Assembly: GCA_016794585.1 (NCBI GenBank) | Contig: JAEUJM010000011.1 | Span: 160,302 to 224,301 of the forward strand | Direction of reading: 5' to 3' | Length of the DNA stretch: 64,000 bases | From: Acidimicrobiales bacterium | GTDB taxonomy: Bacteria; Actinomycetota; Acidimicrobiia; Acidimicrobiales; DATDAH01 | In this document: positions 52,722-61,365 of the stretch, piece after piece | Position numbering within the stretch: the first letter of the stretch is position 1 | Layout of the letters: every line of letters begins with the position of its first letter | Made by a program: the position numbers and the translations under genes | The notes under the pieces: generated by a model | Told to the model about the DNA's origin: nothing | The model's database searches: none | The model's input: only the letters and a program-made list of their open reading frames with translations

Positions 52722-54089
52722 GTGCTCAACGACTGGGTGTCGCCCAACCCCAAGCCGGCGGCGCTCGCCGGCCTCGCAGCGTCGGTGCTCGACTCAGGCT
52801 CCGCCGGCCCGGCGAACCTGGCGTCGATGGCATTGCTCCGAAGCGACCCGCCGACCTTCAAGTCGGGCAGCGGTCCGGTTGGAGACTTGTTCACCGACGA
52901 CGTCGATGCGATGACCGACTGGGTGCGACACCTCGACTGCAGCTACGTCGCCGTCCAGGGACCACCCGGCACCGGTAAGACCTTTCGCGGCGCGCACATG
53001 GTCCACAGCCTCATCAGTGGCGGCCAGCGAGTCGGCATCACCGCGATGAGCCACAGCGCCATCGACAACCTCCTCGAGGAAGTGGTGAAGGTGTTCAGGG
53101 AGGCGGGCGACCTCGCCATGCTGAAAGCGGTCCGACGGCACAAGGAGCCCGCCGGCGGAGGACTTCCTGCTGTCACCTACGACGGGACAGTTCCCCAGTG
53201 CACGAAGGACGACGTCAACCTCGTCGCCGGAACCACGTGGCTGTTCGCCAACGAGGCCATGAAGGACGCTCCGGTCGACGTGCTCATCGTCGACGAGGCC
53301 GGACAGCTGGCAATCGCCGACGCGCTTGCGGCTTCGAGGTCCGCCCGGAACCTCGTGTTGCTGGGCGATCCGCTGCAGCTGCCTCAGGTGGCGCAAGCAG
53401 CGCACCCAGGCGGCGGCGGAAGCAGCGTGCTCGAACACGTCTTACGCGACGAGGTGACGATCCCACCCGACCGCGGCGTGTTCCTCGCCGAGACCCGTCG
53501 CATGCACCCCGACGTCTGCCGGTTCATCTCCGAGCAGATCTACCAGGGCCGCCTGACCAGCCATCCGAGCTGCGCCACCCAGAGCACCGAGTTCGGTACT
53601 GGCTTGCGATGGATCCGCGCCCACCATGCCAGCCGGTCGACCGAGTCGATGGAGGAGGCCGAGCTCGTCGCCGCCGAGATCGGCCGGATGATTGGTGCCC
53701 CAAGGGTCGATCAGGAGGGCGTCGAGGCGCCCCTCACGGCCGCCGACTTCATGGTGATGGCCCCCTACAACGACCAGGTCCGCTTGATCCGCGACCGCCT
53801 CGAGGCGGACAGGCGGACGAAGGGCGTGGCGGTCGGCACCGTCGACAAGTTCCAGGGCCGCGAGGCGGCCGTCGTGTTCTTTACGATGACCACGTCGAGC
53901 GCTGAGGACATGCCCCGCGGTCCCGACTTCCTGTTCTCCCGCAACCGTCTCAACGTGGCCATCAGCCGGGCCCGCTGCCTCGCCTACCTCGTCTGCACCG
54001 AGGAGCTCTTGAATAGCCGAGCCCGCACCGTCGAGGAGATGCGCCTCATCTCCACGCTTTGCGCGTTCGTCGAGTATGCCGACGGGTGA
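52722..54089 (+). CDS. TM0106-family helicase half (SF1, DNA2-like), C-terminal piece
   Basis: The second half of the split gene. The frame is open from about 52602 (GYSSVDRLDRAKREVDLLW precedes the first ATG at 52722), so the native protein continues directly from the nuclease half. Helicase motifs are complete: GPPGTGKTF (Walker A), LIVDEAGQLA (Walker B), LLGDPLQLPQV, ETRRMHPDVCRF, VDKFQGREAAVVFFTM and LNVAISRAR. It is the ATP-driven part of a RecB/DNA2-type enzyme. Without repair of the frameshift the two halves would be separate proteins. Confidence 0.82.
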   Translation: MLNDWVSPNPKPAALAGLAASVLDSGSAGPANLASMALLRSDPPTFKSGSGPVGDLFTDDVDAMTDWVRHLDCSYVAVQGPPGTGKTFRGAHMVHSLISGGQRVGITAMSHSAIDNLLEEVVKVFREAGDLAMLKAVRRHKEPAGGGLPAVTYDGTVPQCTKDDVNLVAGTTWLFANEAMKDAPVDVLIVDEAGQLAIADALAASRSARNLVLLGDPLQLPQVAQAAHPGGGGSSVLEHVLRDEVTIPPDRGVFLAETRRMHPDVCRFISEQIYQGRLTSHPSCATQSTEFGTGLRWIRAHHASRSTESMEEAELVAAEIGRMIGAPRVDQEGVEAPLTAADFMVMAPYNDQVRLIRDRLEADRRTKGVAVGTVDKFQGREAAVVFFTMTTSSAEDMPRGPDFLFSRNRLNVAISRARCLAYLVCTEELLNSRARTVEEMRLISTLCAFVEYADG

Positions 54090-54119
54090 GATGCGCACTT
54101 CGGCGCGAGACTTGAGGTA

Positions 54120-54386
54120 GTGCCGACCACCGGAACGCCGAGCCTCGGCCCACACGGGAGCCTCGCCGAACCCTGTTCCGTCTGCGGGCACACGCCGGTC
54201 GCAAGCATCCTCTGGGGTATGCCAACGGGCCCGCCTGATGGCTGGGAGGAGGGCTACGTCGCCCTGGGCGGGTGCGTCGTCACCGGCGACGATCCCAGCC
54301 ACTTGTGCGGCAACTGCGGCTCCGAGTTCTGGGCGGACGGCCGGGTGCGCATCGTCGAGGGTCGCCGCTCCGATCCAGACTTGTGA
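54120..54386 (+). CDS. Small zinc-ribbon protein
   Basis: 88 residues from GTG 54120. Two Cys pairs, CSVCG and CGNCG, flank a conserved ASILWGMP then ALGGCVVTGDDPSHLC segment, a pattern seen in small proteins of unknown role. Likely one zinc ion. It sits between the helicase and the convergent coiled-coil gene. No signal peptide. Confidence 0.6.
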   Translation: MPTTGTPSLGPHGSLAEPCSVCGHTPVASILWGMPTGPPDGWEEGYVALGGCVVTGDDPSHLCGNCGSEFWADGRVRIVEGRRSDPDL

Positions 54387-54431
54387 TCAACGAGTTGGGC
54401 CGGGGCCGCCCTGGGCCTTGATCCGCCGATT

Positions 54432-54926
54432 TCAGCCGTTGCGGTTCCGACGGATACCCATCGTCTTCTTGGTGCTTCGCGGCAGTTGCGTCCCCTCGAG
54501 TTCTGCGAGTTCGAGGTACGCCTGATCGAGGGCGTCCAAGCTGTCAGACACGTGTTGGAGCGGCGTCGGGTCCACCAGGCGCTCGGTGAAGGCGCTCTCG
54601 ATTAGGCGCTGACCGATCTGCTCGACGGCGTTGACTTGCGGACGGATACGTTTCAGCGCGGACTTCTGTGCCGGTCCGGTGAGGCGAGCCGCAACGGCGA
54701 TCTCGTGTCTGAGGCGGGCGACCTCCTTGCTCCAGTCGTTCGCTGCCTGACCGAGCTGTGTGCTCATGCGGTCTTGTCCCTTGGCGTCATCGACGGCGAT
54801 CTTCACGTTCTTCGCCACGTCATCGAGCGCAGCCGTGAGCTTGGCGGCCTGACCTCGCAACGGGGCTTGAGGTGCCGCAGGTGGAGCCGACCCCCTATAG
54901 CGGGGAGTGTTGGAGCGTCGCACCAC
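54432..54926 (-). CDS. Hypothetical helical protein
   Basis: 164 residues. It is mostly helical (AKLTAALDDVAKNVKIAVDDAK, DWSKEVARLRHEIAVAARL, RIRPQVNAVEQIGQRLIES, LQHVSDSLDALDQAYLEL) and predicted to form coiled coils. The basic ends suggest nucleic-acid or protein contacts. No known family. It lies in the defence island, convergent with the zinc-ribbon gene, with 50 bases to the DprA-like gene on the same strand. Confidence 0.5.
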   Translation of the reverse strand: MVRRSNTPRYRGSAPPAAPQAPLRGQAAKLTAALDDVAKNVKIAVDDAKGQDRMSTQLGQAANDWSKEVARLRHEIAVAARLTGPAQKSALKRIRPQVNAVEQIGQRLIESAFTERLVDPTPLQHVSDSLDALDQAYLELAELEGTQLPRSTKKTMGIRRNRNG

Positions 54927-54976
54927 CTCGGAACGGTAGCAACGCTGCGCTGGAGGAGATCAGTCCTGGGGTTTCC

Positions 54977-55924
54977 TCAGAGACCGAATTGCAGCTGGTC
55001 GTTGCTCTCGGGCGCTACGACTGGTGCACGGCCGACGGCGTTCAAATCTTCGATGGCGTTGACGGCGTGTCCACCCCGCGCCACCAAAGCCTCATTTCCG
55101 TCACCTTGCCCTGGCCCCCGCCACACGGCCACTGTTCCAAATCCTTTGCGGATGGCCTCGACCGCCCCTGCCCAGGTGCCGCCGGTGTCGTGGTCGGACG
55201 CCACGACGAGCGTGACATCGGAAAGGGCATACACGACCTTGTTTCGCCCCATGGCAGTCGCGACGCTGAAGCCGGCGGTCGGCTTGTACGGCGTGACGAG
55301 GCACAGGCGGTCATCGTCGACGGCACGGCGCGCCCCCGACTCGCGAAGGCGTTTGACCAGACTCTCGGCGAGGACACCAACGCTGGCGCCATCGGCCTCC
55401 AGTGCGGCGAGCATGGCGAGTTGGTCGACACCTCGGGCGCCTCCCGAGATCAGCGCTTCGCTGCGAGCGACCGCGAAGCGAGCCGCTGACCTCGCTACAT
55501 CGGCGCCCTCCTCGCTGACGTTTCTCGAGCCGACGACTCCGAGCGATGGTCGGGTCATCAGATCCGCGGCGCCAGCACCGTGGAGAATCGGCGGGGCCTG
55601 GGGACCCAAGTAGTCGCACAGGCGGGTGGGGTAGCGCTCGTCCCCTGCGACGGCCGTCCAGATTCCAGCCTCCTCGAGCTCCTCCAGGGCAGGCCCGAGT
55701 GCGCTGGCCCGGTCGAGCAGCGAGGCGCATCGCGTCGCCTCATTTGGAGCCAAGCCAGCATGCACGAGGTCCTCGACCGACCGCCCCAGGAGGGACGCGA
55801 CGTCGTCCACGCGACTGGCGAGCTCCCAGTACTCCTTGGCCTTGAGTGGATCGGCGCTGTCGCTCGGCACGATGCGGCTGCACAGGGCCAGGACTGCGCA
55901 CGCCCGGTCGTTAACCGCAGCCAT
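54977..55924 (-). CDS. DprA/Smf-like protein
   Basis: 315 residues from ATG 55924 (ATG 55954 also possible). An N-terminal helical part (CAVLALCSRIVPSDSADPL) precedes a DprA Rossmann fold: PSLGVVGSRNVSEEGADVARS, ALISGGARGVDQLAMLAAL (phosphate-binding GGARG), SDVTLVVASDHDTGGTW. Unlike housekeeping DprA, the C-terminal winged helix is missing. Such stand-alone DprA domains are found in defence-type operons. Here it is divergent from a phosphoribosyltransferase gene with a short spacer, suggesting a functional pair. Confidence 0.75.
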   Translation of the reverse strand: MAAVNDRACAVLALCSRIVPSDSADPLKAKEYWELASRVDDVASLLGRSVEDLVHAGLAPNEATRCASLLDRASALGPALEELEEAGIWTAVAGDERYPTRLCDYLGPQAPPILHGAGAADLMTRPSLGVVGSRNVSEEGADVARSAARFAVARSEALISGGARGVDQLAMLAALEADGASVGVLAESLVKRLRESGARRAVDDDRLCLVTPYKPTAGFSVATAMGRNKVVYALSDVTLVVASDHDTGGTWAGAVEAIRKGFGTVAVWRGPGQGDGNEALVARGGHAVNAIEDLNAVGRAPVVAPESNDQLQFGL

Positions 55925-56071
55925 CAGCTGCCCTCGCCCGTCGCTGAACGGCAACTCGCGTTTCGGTCGCGGTACGTGGACCGGTCCTCAGGCATCATCT
56001 CCACGAAGGGTAGGCCCACAGCGATGACCACCGGCCGGTATTCGGCTTCTGGAGCGCCTTTGGAACAAGCA

Positions 56072-56094
56072 TGCGACACTCGTTGCGACACTCG
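56072..56094 (+). repeat. Two 11-bp direct repeats before the phosphoribosyltransferase gene
   Basis: TGCGACACTCG at 56072-56082 and 56084-56094 (12-bp period), lying directly upstream of AAGGGGGG (56095-56101) and GTG 56108. With a one-turn period they could be adjacent sites for one protein face. They lie in the spacer between the divergent DprA-like and PRTase genes. Confidence 0.5.
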
Positions 56095-56107
56095 AAGGGG
56101 GGAACGA

Positions 56108-56752
56108 GTGACACACGACGTTGGCAATCCACCGAATGACCTCGCTATCAGGGGAATGCTCTGCATCCGGGGCGTTCCTGAAATCGAGTGCTGTTGGGTC
56201 TTGGACCACCACACCAAGGCCGGTCAACGGACCCAGACCGGACGGTTGGCGTACGACGCCAAGCACTACGGCAACAAGCCGGGAGATCCCGACGCAGCCG
56301 CCGTTCTCGCCGAGAACCTCGGCTGGTGGTACCGCTGCATGACCACGAACGGGCGCCACGGTTCGGCGCTGAGCCTGATCATCCCGGTGCCGTCGCTGCG
56401 ACAGCGGTGGCCTCACAATCTGCCTGAGGTCCTCGCCCGAGGGATCAGCGATGCAACCGGCGTTCGGAGCGACCCCACTTCACTTGTCGTCGCCAGAAAG
56501 ATCTCCGAGATGAAGCACATCCCTGAGGAGCAACGTCCAGCAGCCGTTGCCGGTGCCTTCGAGGTGGCGGGCCCCATAGAAGGCGAGGTCTTGCTGGTCG
56601 ACGACCTATTGCAGTCGGGTGCGACACTCAGCGAGTGCGCCCGAACGCTTCGGGCCGCCGGCGCCGACAAGGTCTTCGCCGCGTGTGCGACTCGTGCACT
56701 CAAAGGCATGGGTTCCCCGTCGCCGCGACCGCTCACGACCCTGAGGACCTAG
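56108..56752 (+). CDS. Phosphoribosyltransferase-domain protein
   Basis: 214 residues from GTG 56108, preceded by a strong purine-rich ribosome site. The PRPP motif is VLLVDDLLQSGATLSECARTLRAAGA near residue 160, with two acidic residues in the usual position; the earlier part (CWVLDHHTKAGQRTQTGRLAYDAKHYG, then ALSLIIPVPS) fits ComF/amidophosphoribosyltransferase-like folds without a glutaminase. It is divergent from the DprA-like gene. DprA and PRTase domains could together act on nucleotides or DNA ends; that is inference. Confidence 0.75.
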   Translation: MTHDVGNPPNDLAIRGMLCIRGVPEIECCWVLDHHTKAGQRTQTGRLAYDAKHYGNKPGDPDAAAVLAENLGWWYRCMTTNGRHGSALSLIIPVPSLRQRWPHNLPEVLARGISDATGVRSDPTSLVVARKISEMKHIPEEQRPAAVAGAFEVAGPIEGEVLLVDDLLQSGATLSECARTLRAAGADKVFAACATRALKGMGSPSPRPLTTLRT

Positions 56753-56866
56753 ACGGCACACTGCTTCACCGCGGACTCGCCAAGTTGGACAAGTTCGGGA
56801 GCGGCGGAGCGCTCGGCGACTCCATGTACGGTGCGGCGGGCCAGGTGATCATCTCGGGGGTTTTCG

Positions 56867-59083
56867 ATGGCAGTCAGTGCGCGACCGAACACGGCGGCGG
56901 TGTACGCCGCCGTGCAGCAGTGGATCGACCGATGCCTCCGCGCTGACGATTCGCTGTTCACGCCCGGTGCCAGCGTTTGGTCCCTCTCCAACGTCACCGA
57001 CCTCAGGACCCGCGGAACGATCACTGGTGACGGCTTCGAGGACAAGCTCCGCGACAACCTGCAAGGGGCGGCGCCAGCAGTCGTTCAGCTCGCGGGCGAG
57101 ATGCTTTTCGTCCACCTCGTCATGTCGAACGACATGCAGGAGCCGACCAAGCGGGGGCTGATCGAACGGATCCTGGGCGTCGGTGGCAGCACGGTGATCA
57201 TCCCGCCCGATCTGGGCGACGCTTTGGGGACGGGCCTGGCGAACACGGGAATCGCGTTCAAGACATACCGCAAGAACCAATTCCAGTTCCTGATCGATTT
57301 CACCCTTGCCTGGAAGCAGGCCGACCCTGCCGCGCGCGAGCGACTGCTCACCGATCCTTGGGCGTTCAAGAAGGCAATCGAGACCATCGAGGTACCCGCC
57401 TCCCAGGCACAGGCCAATGCTCTGATGCACTTCGTCCACCCGGACACCTTCGAGCCGATCGTGTCGAACGACCACAAGCAGGCGATCGCCAAGGCGTTCA
57501 CAGATCGAGCCGATGGTGCCGATGACCTCGATGAGGCCATCCTCGCCATCCGCCAGAGCCTGGTCGCCGAGCACGGCGAGCCGCTCGACTTCTACCAAGA
57601 CGCGATCAAGCCGCTCTGGCAGGTGACACGACAGTCGGGATCGGGTGCGAGCAGGGGCCGCCAACGACGCGCCTGGTTGGTGCGTGGCGCAACCGTCAAG
57701 GACCGGAACCTCGTGCCTCGATGGCTGGATGAAGGGTTCTGCTCGATCGGCTGGGGTGAGGTCGGTGATGTCCCGACTGGCGCGTCGAGAGATGCCATCA
57801 CGCGCCTAACTAAGGAGGCGTACCCGGACGAGCCCGTGGGCACGGTGCGTGCCCGCGCCTCGAATCTCCACCGGTTCCTTAGCCAGATCGAGGTTGGCGA
57901 TCTGGTCGTGACCGTCGACGGGGCCAACGTCTACCTCGGCACCATCACCTCGGATGCGCACTGGGTCGAGTCTGAGCGTCCCAGCGAGCGACGCCACCGC
58001 GATGTGGAGTGGCTGAACGCCGACTCGCCGGTCCAGCGCCACGACCTTCCGGGACCTGCTGTCGATGCGCTCAACCTTCGGCCCGCGGTTTCCGAGGTGA
58101 CCAGATCAATCGAAGAGTTCCAAGCGGCCGTCACCCATACCGACGACCCACCGGCCGCAGAGAGCGAGCGCGAACCCATGCTTCCCGCCGCGACCCCAGA
58201 CCTGGCCCAGACGCTGAGCCTGCCCTGGGCTGACCTGCAGGAGTGGATCGACCTCCTGCAGGAGAAGCGCCAGGTGATCTTCTACGGGCCGCCGGGGACC
58301 GGCAAGACATACATCGCCAGGGCGCTAGCCCGTCACCTCACCGAGGACGGCGGGTCGTGGAAGCTGCTCCAGTTCCACCCGTCGTACGCCTACGAGGACT
58401 TCTTCGAGGGCTTCCGCCCGCGACAGAGCGCCGATGAGTCCACGGGTCTGTCCTTCGAGCTCGTCCCAGGCCCCCTGCGCCAGATCGCCGAGCTCGCCGC
58501 GGAGGAGCCTGGTGTCCCCCACCTGCTGATCATCGACGAGATCAACCGAGCCAACCTGGCCAAGGTCTTCGGCGAGCTCTACTTCCTGCTCGAGTATCGA
58601 GACCAAGCGGTAAGCCTTCAGTACTCCCCAGAGGTCGACTTCACCCTGCCCGACAACCTGTTCCTGATCGGGACGATGAACACCGCCGATCGCTCGATCG
58701 CCCTCGTCGACGCGGCCATGCGCCGCCGCTTCTACGTCATAGAGTTCTCGCCCCTGACGCCGCCGGTCAACGGAATGTTGCGAGCACATCTGACCGCGGC
58801 GGGTCGATCGTCCCATCTGGCCGACGTACTCGACGAGCTGAATCGTCGTATCGATGACAAGGACTTCGCGGTCGGCCCTTCATACGTCATGGGTGACGGT
58901 GTCGACGAGAACGGTGGACTCGAACGGGTCTGGCGGTACGCCATCCTCCCGCTGCTCGAGGAGCACTTCACCGGATCGGGCCGTGATGTCGAGCGCGAGT
59001 TCGGTCTGACAGCCATCGAGGCCGCCCTCGCCCGGATGGGTGAGAGCGATCAGGAACAGGTCGAAGCCCAGCCCGAGCCATGA
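56867..59083 (+). CDS. McrB-type AAA+ restriction protein with EVE-like domain
   Basis: 738 residues. The N-terminal 260 are helical (IDFTLAWKQADPAARERLL, HFVHPDTFEPIVSNDHKQ), as in DNA-sensing McrB heads. Residues 270-372 (RAWLVRGATVKDRNLVPRW, then GDLVVTVDGANVYLGTIT) look like an EVE/PUA-type modified-base reader. The GTPase-type AAA+ core has VIFYGPPGTGKTYIA near 474, LLIIDEINRANLAKVFGEL and LIGTMNTADRSIAL near 605. Such proteins translocate on DNA and drive the McrC nuclease. McrC follows with a 4-base overlap. Confidence 0.88.
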   Translation: MAVSARPNTAAVYAAVQQWIDRCLRADDSLFTPGASVWSLSNVTDLRTRGTITGDGFEDKLRDNLQGAAPAVVQLAGEMLFVHLVMSNDMQEPTKRGLIERILGVGGSTVIIPPDLGDALGTGLANTGIAFKTYRKNQFQFLIDFTLAWKQADPAARERLLTDPWAFKKAIETIEVPASQAQANALMHFVHPDTFEPIVSNDHKQAIAKAFTDRADGADDLDEAILAIRQSLVAEHGEPLDFYQDAIKPLWQVTRQSGSGASRGRQRRAWLVRGATVKDRNLVPRWLDEGFCSIGWGEVGDVPTGASRDAITRLTKEAYPDEPVGTVRARASNLHRFLSQIEVGDLVVTVDGANVYLGTITSDAHWVESERPSERRHRDVEWLNADSPVQRHDLPGPAVDALNLRPAVSEVTRSIEEFQAAVTHTDDPPAAESEREPMLPAATPDLAQTLSLPWADLQEWIDLLQEKRQVIFYGPPGTGKTYIARALARHLTEDGGSWKLLQFHPSYAYEDFFEGFRPRQSADESTGLSFELVPGPLRQIAELAAEEPGVPHLLIIDEINRANLAKVFGELYFLLEYRDQAVSLQYSPEVDFTLPDNLFLIGTMNTADRSIALVDAAMRRRFYVIEFSPLTPPVNGMLRAHLTAAGRSSHLADVLDELNRRIDDKDFAVGPSYVMGDGVDENGGLERVWRYAILPLLEEHFTGSGRDVEREFGLTAIEAALARMGESDQEQVEAQPEP

Positions 59084-60306
59084 GGCACCTCGATCTCGTC
59101 GAGTACGGCACCGCAGCAGGCGTGGAGCTCGACAAGCCCACGGCGGCAGCACTGCATGGATCGAAGGCTGTGTCTGTCGCACCCTCGACACTCGACCCCG
59201 ACCGGTGGGACGTCACTGCTGCCCAGCACGTCGGCATCGTCTTCGCTGGGGACTGCGAGGTGCGGATCCGCCCCAAGGTCGCGGTCGAGCGCCTGTTCTT
59301 CCTGCTCGGCTACGCAGCCGACAGCACCGGCTGGCACCAGGACGCCGCTGACTTCGGAGAGGCGGACGACCTGGTGTCGGCGATGGTCCACGGCTTCCTC
59401 CATCAGACCGATCGTGCGTTCAGCCAGGGCATCCTCCAGGGTTATCGGCGGGTGGAGGAGGCCATACCGGCAGTGCGAGGACGCATCAGGGAGGCGGACC
59501 AGGTGCGACGCCGCTTCGGGCTCGCCCTTCCCGTCGAAGTGGCCTACGACGACTTCACCACCGATATCGCGGAGAACCTGCTCATCCGATCGGCGGCAGC
59601 CAGGCTTCGCCAACTGCGCGATCTCGACGACCGCAGCCGGCATCGGCTGGCTCGGCTGGACGCGGTGCTCGAGGGCGTCAGCTACCTCATCCCCGGTCAC
59701 CGCCCACCGGAGATCCGTTTCAGTCGCCTCAACGATCGATACCGCGGTGCGACGACCCTGGCCAGGCTCATCTTGGACAACCTGTCGGTCGAGCTCCACC
59801 GGGGCGGACACACCGCAGTGTCCTTTCTGTTCGACATGAACAAGGTGTTCGAGGACTTCGTGACCGCCGCGCTCACCGTCGAGTTCGGCCGCCTCGGCCT
59901 CCGTGTGACGCCGCAGTGGCGTGGCTACCTCGACGAGGCGGGGCGCGTCACGATCAAGCCCGACCTCACCTGGTGGTCAGCGGGGCGATGCCGAGGCGTG
60001 GCCGACATCAAGTACAAGTCGTTGTACAAAGCCGACATGCCCAACGCCGACGCCTACCAGGCGCTCGCGTACTGCACCGCCCTCGACCTGCCCACCGGCC
60101 AGCTGATCTACGCCGCCGGAAACGAGGAGCCGGCCACTCACCAAGTCCTCAACGCCGGCACCCGTATCGAGGTCACCGCGCTGGACCTCGACCAGCCGCC
60201 GAAGGATCTGCTGGGCCACATCGCTCGACTGGCTGCGCAGGTGGCCGCGAGCGCCGCTCCCGTCGCGGTCCGACCGCTACTTTCAGCCGGCGCCGAGCGT
60301 TGGTAG
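59080..60306 (+). CDS. McrC-type nuclease subunit
   Basis: 408 residues, ATGA-coupled to McrB. The N-terminal part (IVFAGDCEVRIRPKVAVERLFFLLGYA) matches McrC beta barrels; the middle has IPAVRGRIREADQVRRRFG; FLFDMNKVFEDFVT is the typical McrC segment, followed by the PD-(D/E)XK core VTIKPDLTWW and GVADIKYKSLYK. It cuts modified DNA with McrB. The end overlaps the convergent 316-residue gene by 24 bases. Confidence 0.88.
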   Translation: MRHLDLVEYGTAAGVELDKPTAAALHGSKAVSVAPSTLDPDRWDVTAAQHVGIVFAGDCEVRIRPKVAVERLFFLLGYAADSTGWHQDAADFGEADDLVSAMVHGFLHQTDRAFSQGILQGYRRVEEAIPAVRGRIREADQVRRRFGLALPVEVAYDDFTTDIAENLLIRSAAARLRQLRDLDDRSRHRLARLDAVLEGVSYLIPGHRPPEIRFSRLNDRYRGATTLARLILDNLSVELHRGGHTAVSFLFDMNKVFEDFVTAALTVEFGRLGLRVTPQWRGYLDEAGRVTIKPDLTWWSAGRCRGVADIKYKSLYKADMPNADAYQALAYCTALDLPTGQLIYAAGNEEPATHQVLNAGTRIEVTALDLDQPPKDLLGHIARLAAQVAASAAPVAVRPLLSAGAERW

Positions 60307-61233
60307 CAGGAGTTCGTAAACGGCGGGATCGTGGAAGTTGGCTTGCGGGAGCCGGCGACCGCACAAGGACTGCGTGACGTGGCGGGTGGTCGTCAGGACC
60401 GAATCCAACGCGAGCACCGAGTCGATTTCAGAATCGCCGACTCTCAAGGCCACGTTCACAGGAGGACCGGTGTAGTCGTAGTCGAGTAGTTCGGCCGGCA
60501 GCTCTCGGGCCAACTGCTGGGCAGCCGCGCGACCCTCGCCTGATGCGACGCAGAAGGACCACGTGGGTTCATCCGCGGACAGGAACCGGCCCCAGAACAC
60601 ATGCTGCCGCCCGCAGTTGACGCGGATGGTCGCCTTGGACTTCTGGCCGGGTGCAGTGACGCCCCAACATTCTCCGGCAGTCGTAACTGGGTCGGGTACG
60701 ACGAGGGCGATGAAGCGAGCGGTCACGTCGAGGATCCGATCGGCCATCGGATGATCGGCCAAAATCTCGGCCTTGCTCCTGCCGGCCGGGGAACGATCCC
60801 GGTTCGCGGTCGAGGGAGCCGAGCTACCACCGAACTTACGGCTGACCTCTTCTACCGAGTCGCCCTGCCCACGAGCGAGGTCACCGGAGTAGATCGCCAC
60901 CCGCCGGTTCTGCCCGTTCTCGCGTTCGCCACGAACGCGGTCGGTCGTGAAGGGAACCGCCTCAGCCACCACCGCCGCGATGCCCTCGACCTGCTCGGGC
61001 CACTCCTTGGCCTTGGCAGGAAGTCTGGCCATGTCGGCCAAGTAGCGACTGCCCGCGGCGCCGACCGTGACCTCGAAATGTCCGGGCCGGCTGGATGGCT
61101 CGACGACCTCGCGATGCTCCGACGGCTTCACGTCTGCCGCGTCGAACGCTTCTGCAGGTACTGCCAGTCGAACGTTGTTGTTGCCGTCCGCCTTCATCAC
61201 GACGATGTGGTCCCACTCCGCAGGCATGTGCAC
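60283..61233 (-). CDS. Hypothetical protein in the defence island
   Basis: 316 residues; no recognised family. The start (EWDHIVVMKADGNNNVRLAVPAEAF, FEVTVGAAGSRYLADMARL) and later part (FIALVVPDPVTTAGECWGVTA, IRVNCGRQHVFWG, WSFCVASGEG) suggest two mixed alpha/beta domains joined by a charged linker (residues 120-150). No membrane segment. It is convergent with McrC, overlapping by 24 bases, and divergent from the helicase gene. Confidence 0.6.
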   Translation of the reverse strand: MHMPAEWDHIVVMKADGNNNVRLAVPAEAFDAADVKPSEHREVVEPSSRPGHFEVTVGAAGSRYLADMARLPAKAKEWPEQVEGIAAVVAEAVPFTTDRVRGERENGQNRRVAIYSGDLARGQGDSVEEVSRKFGGSSAPSTANRDRSPAGRSKAEILADHPMADRILDVTARFIALVVPDPVTTAGECWGVTAPGQKSKATIRVNCGRQHVFWGRFLSADEPTWSFCVASGEGRAAAQQLARELPAELLDYDYTGPPVNVALRVGDSEIDSVLALDSVLTTTRHVTQSLCGRRLPQANFHDPAVYELLLPTLGAG

Positions 61234-61365
61234 GTCTGATCTCCCGTTCGGTGTCCAACTCCTAGCGGCTCAACGACAGAAATCGTGAGCTAGCGCTCCG
61301 CCGTTGCGGTTGGCGCCGAGCCTCGCGTTGTCCTTCGTGGTGAACTCAAGGCCCAAACGGTCGAC

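Noticed and set aside
54636..55613. Long plus-strand frame opposite the DprA-like and coiled-coil genes
   Set aside because: Ser/Pro/Arg-rich shadow; the minus-strand DprA motifs are decisive.
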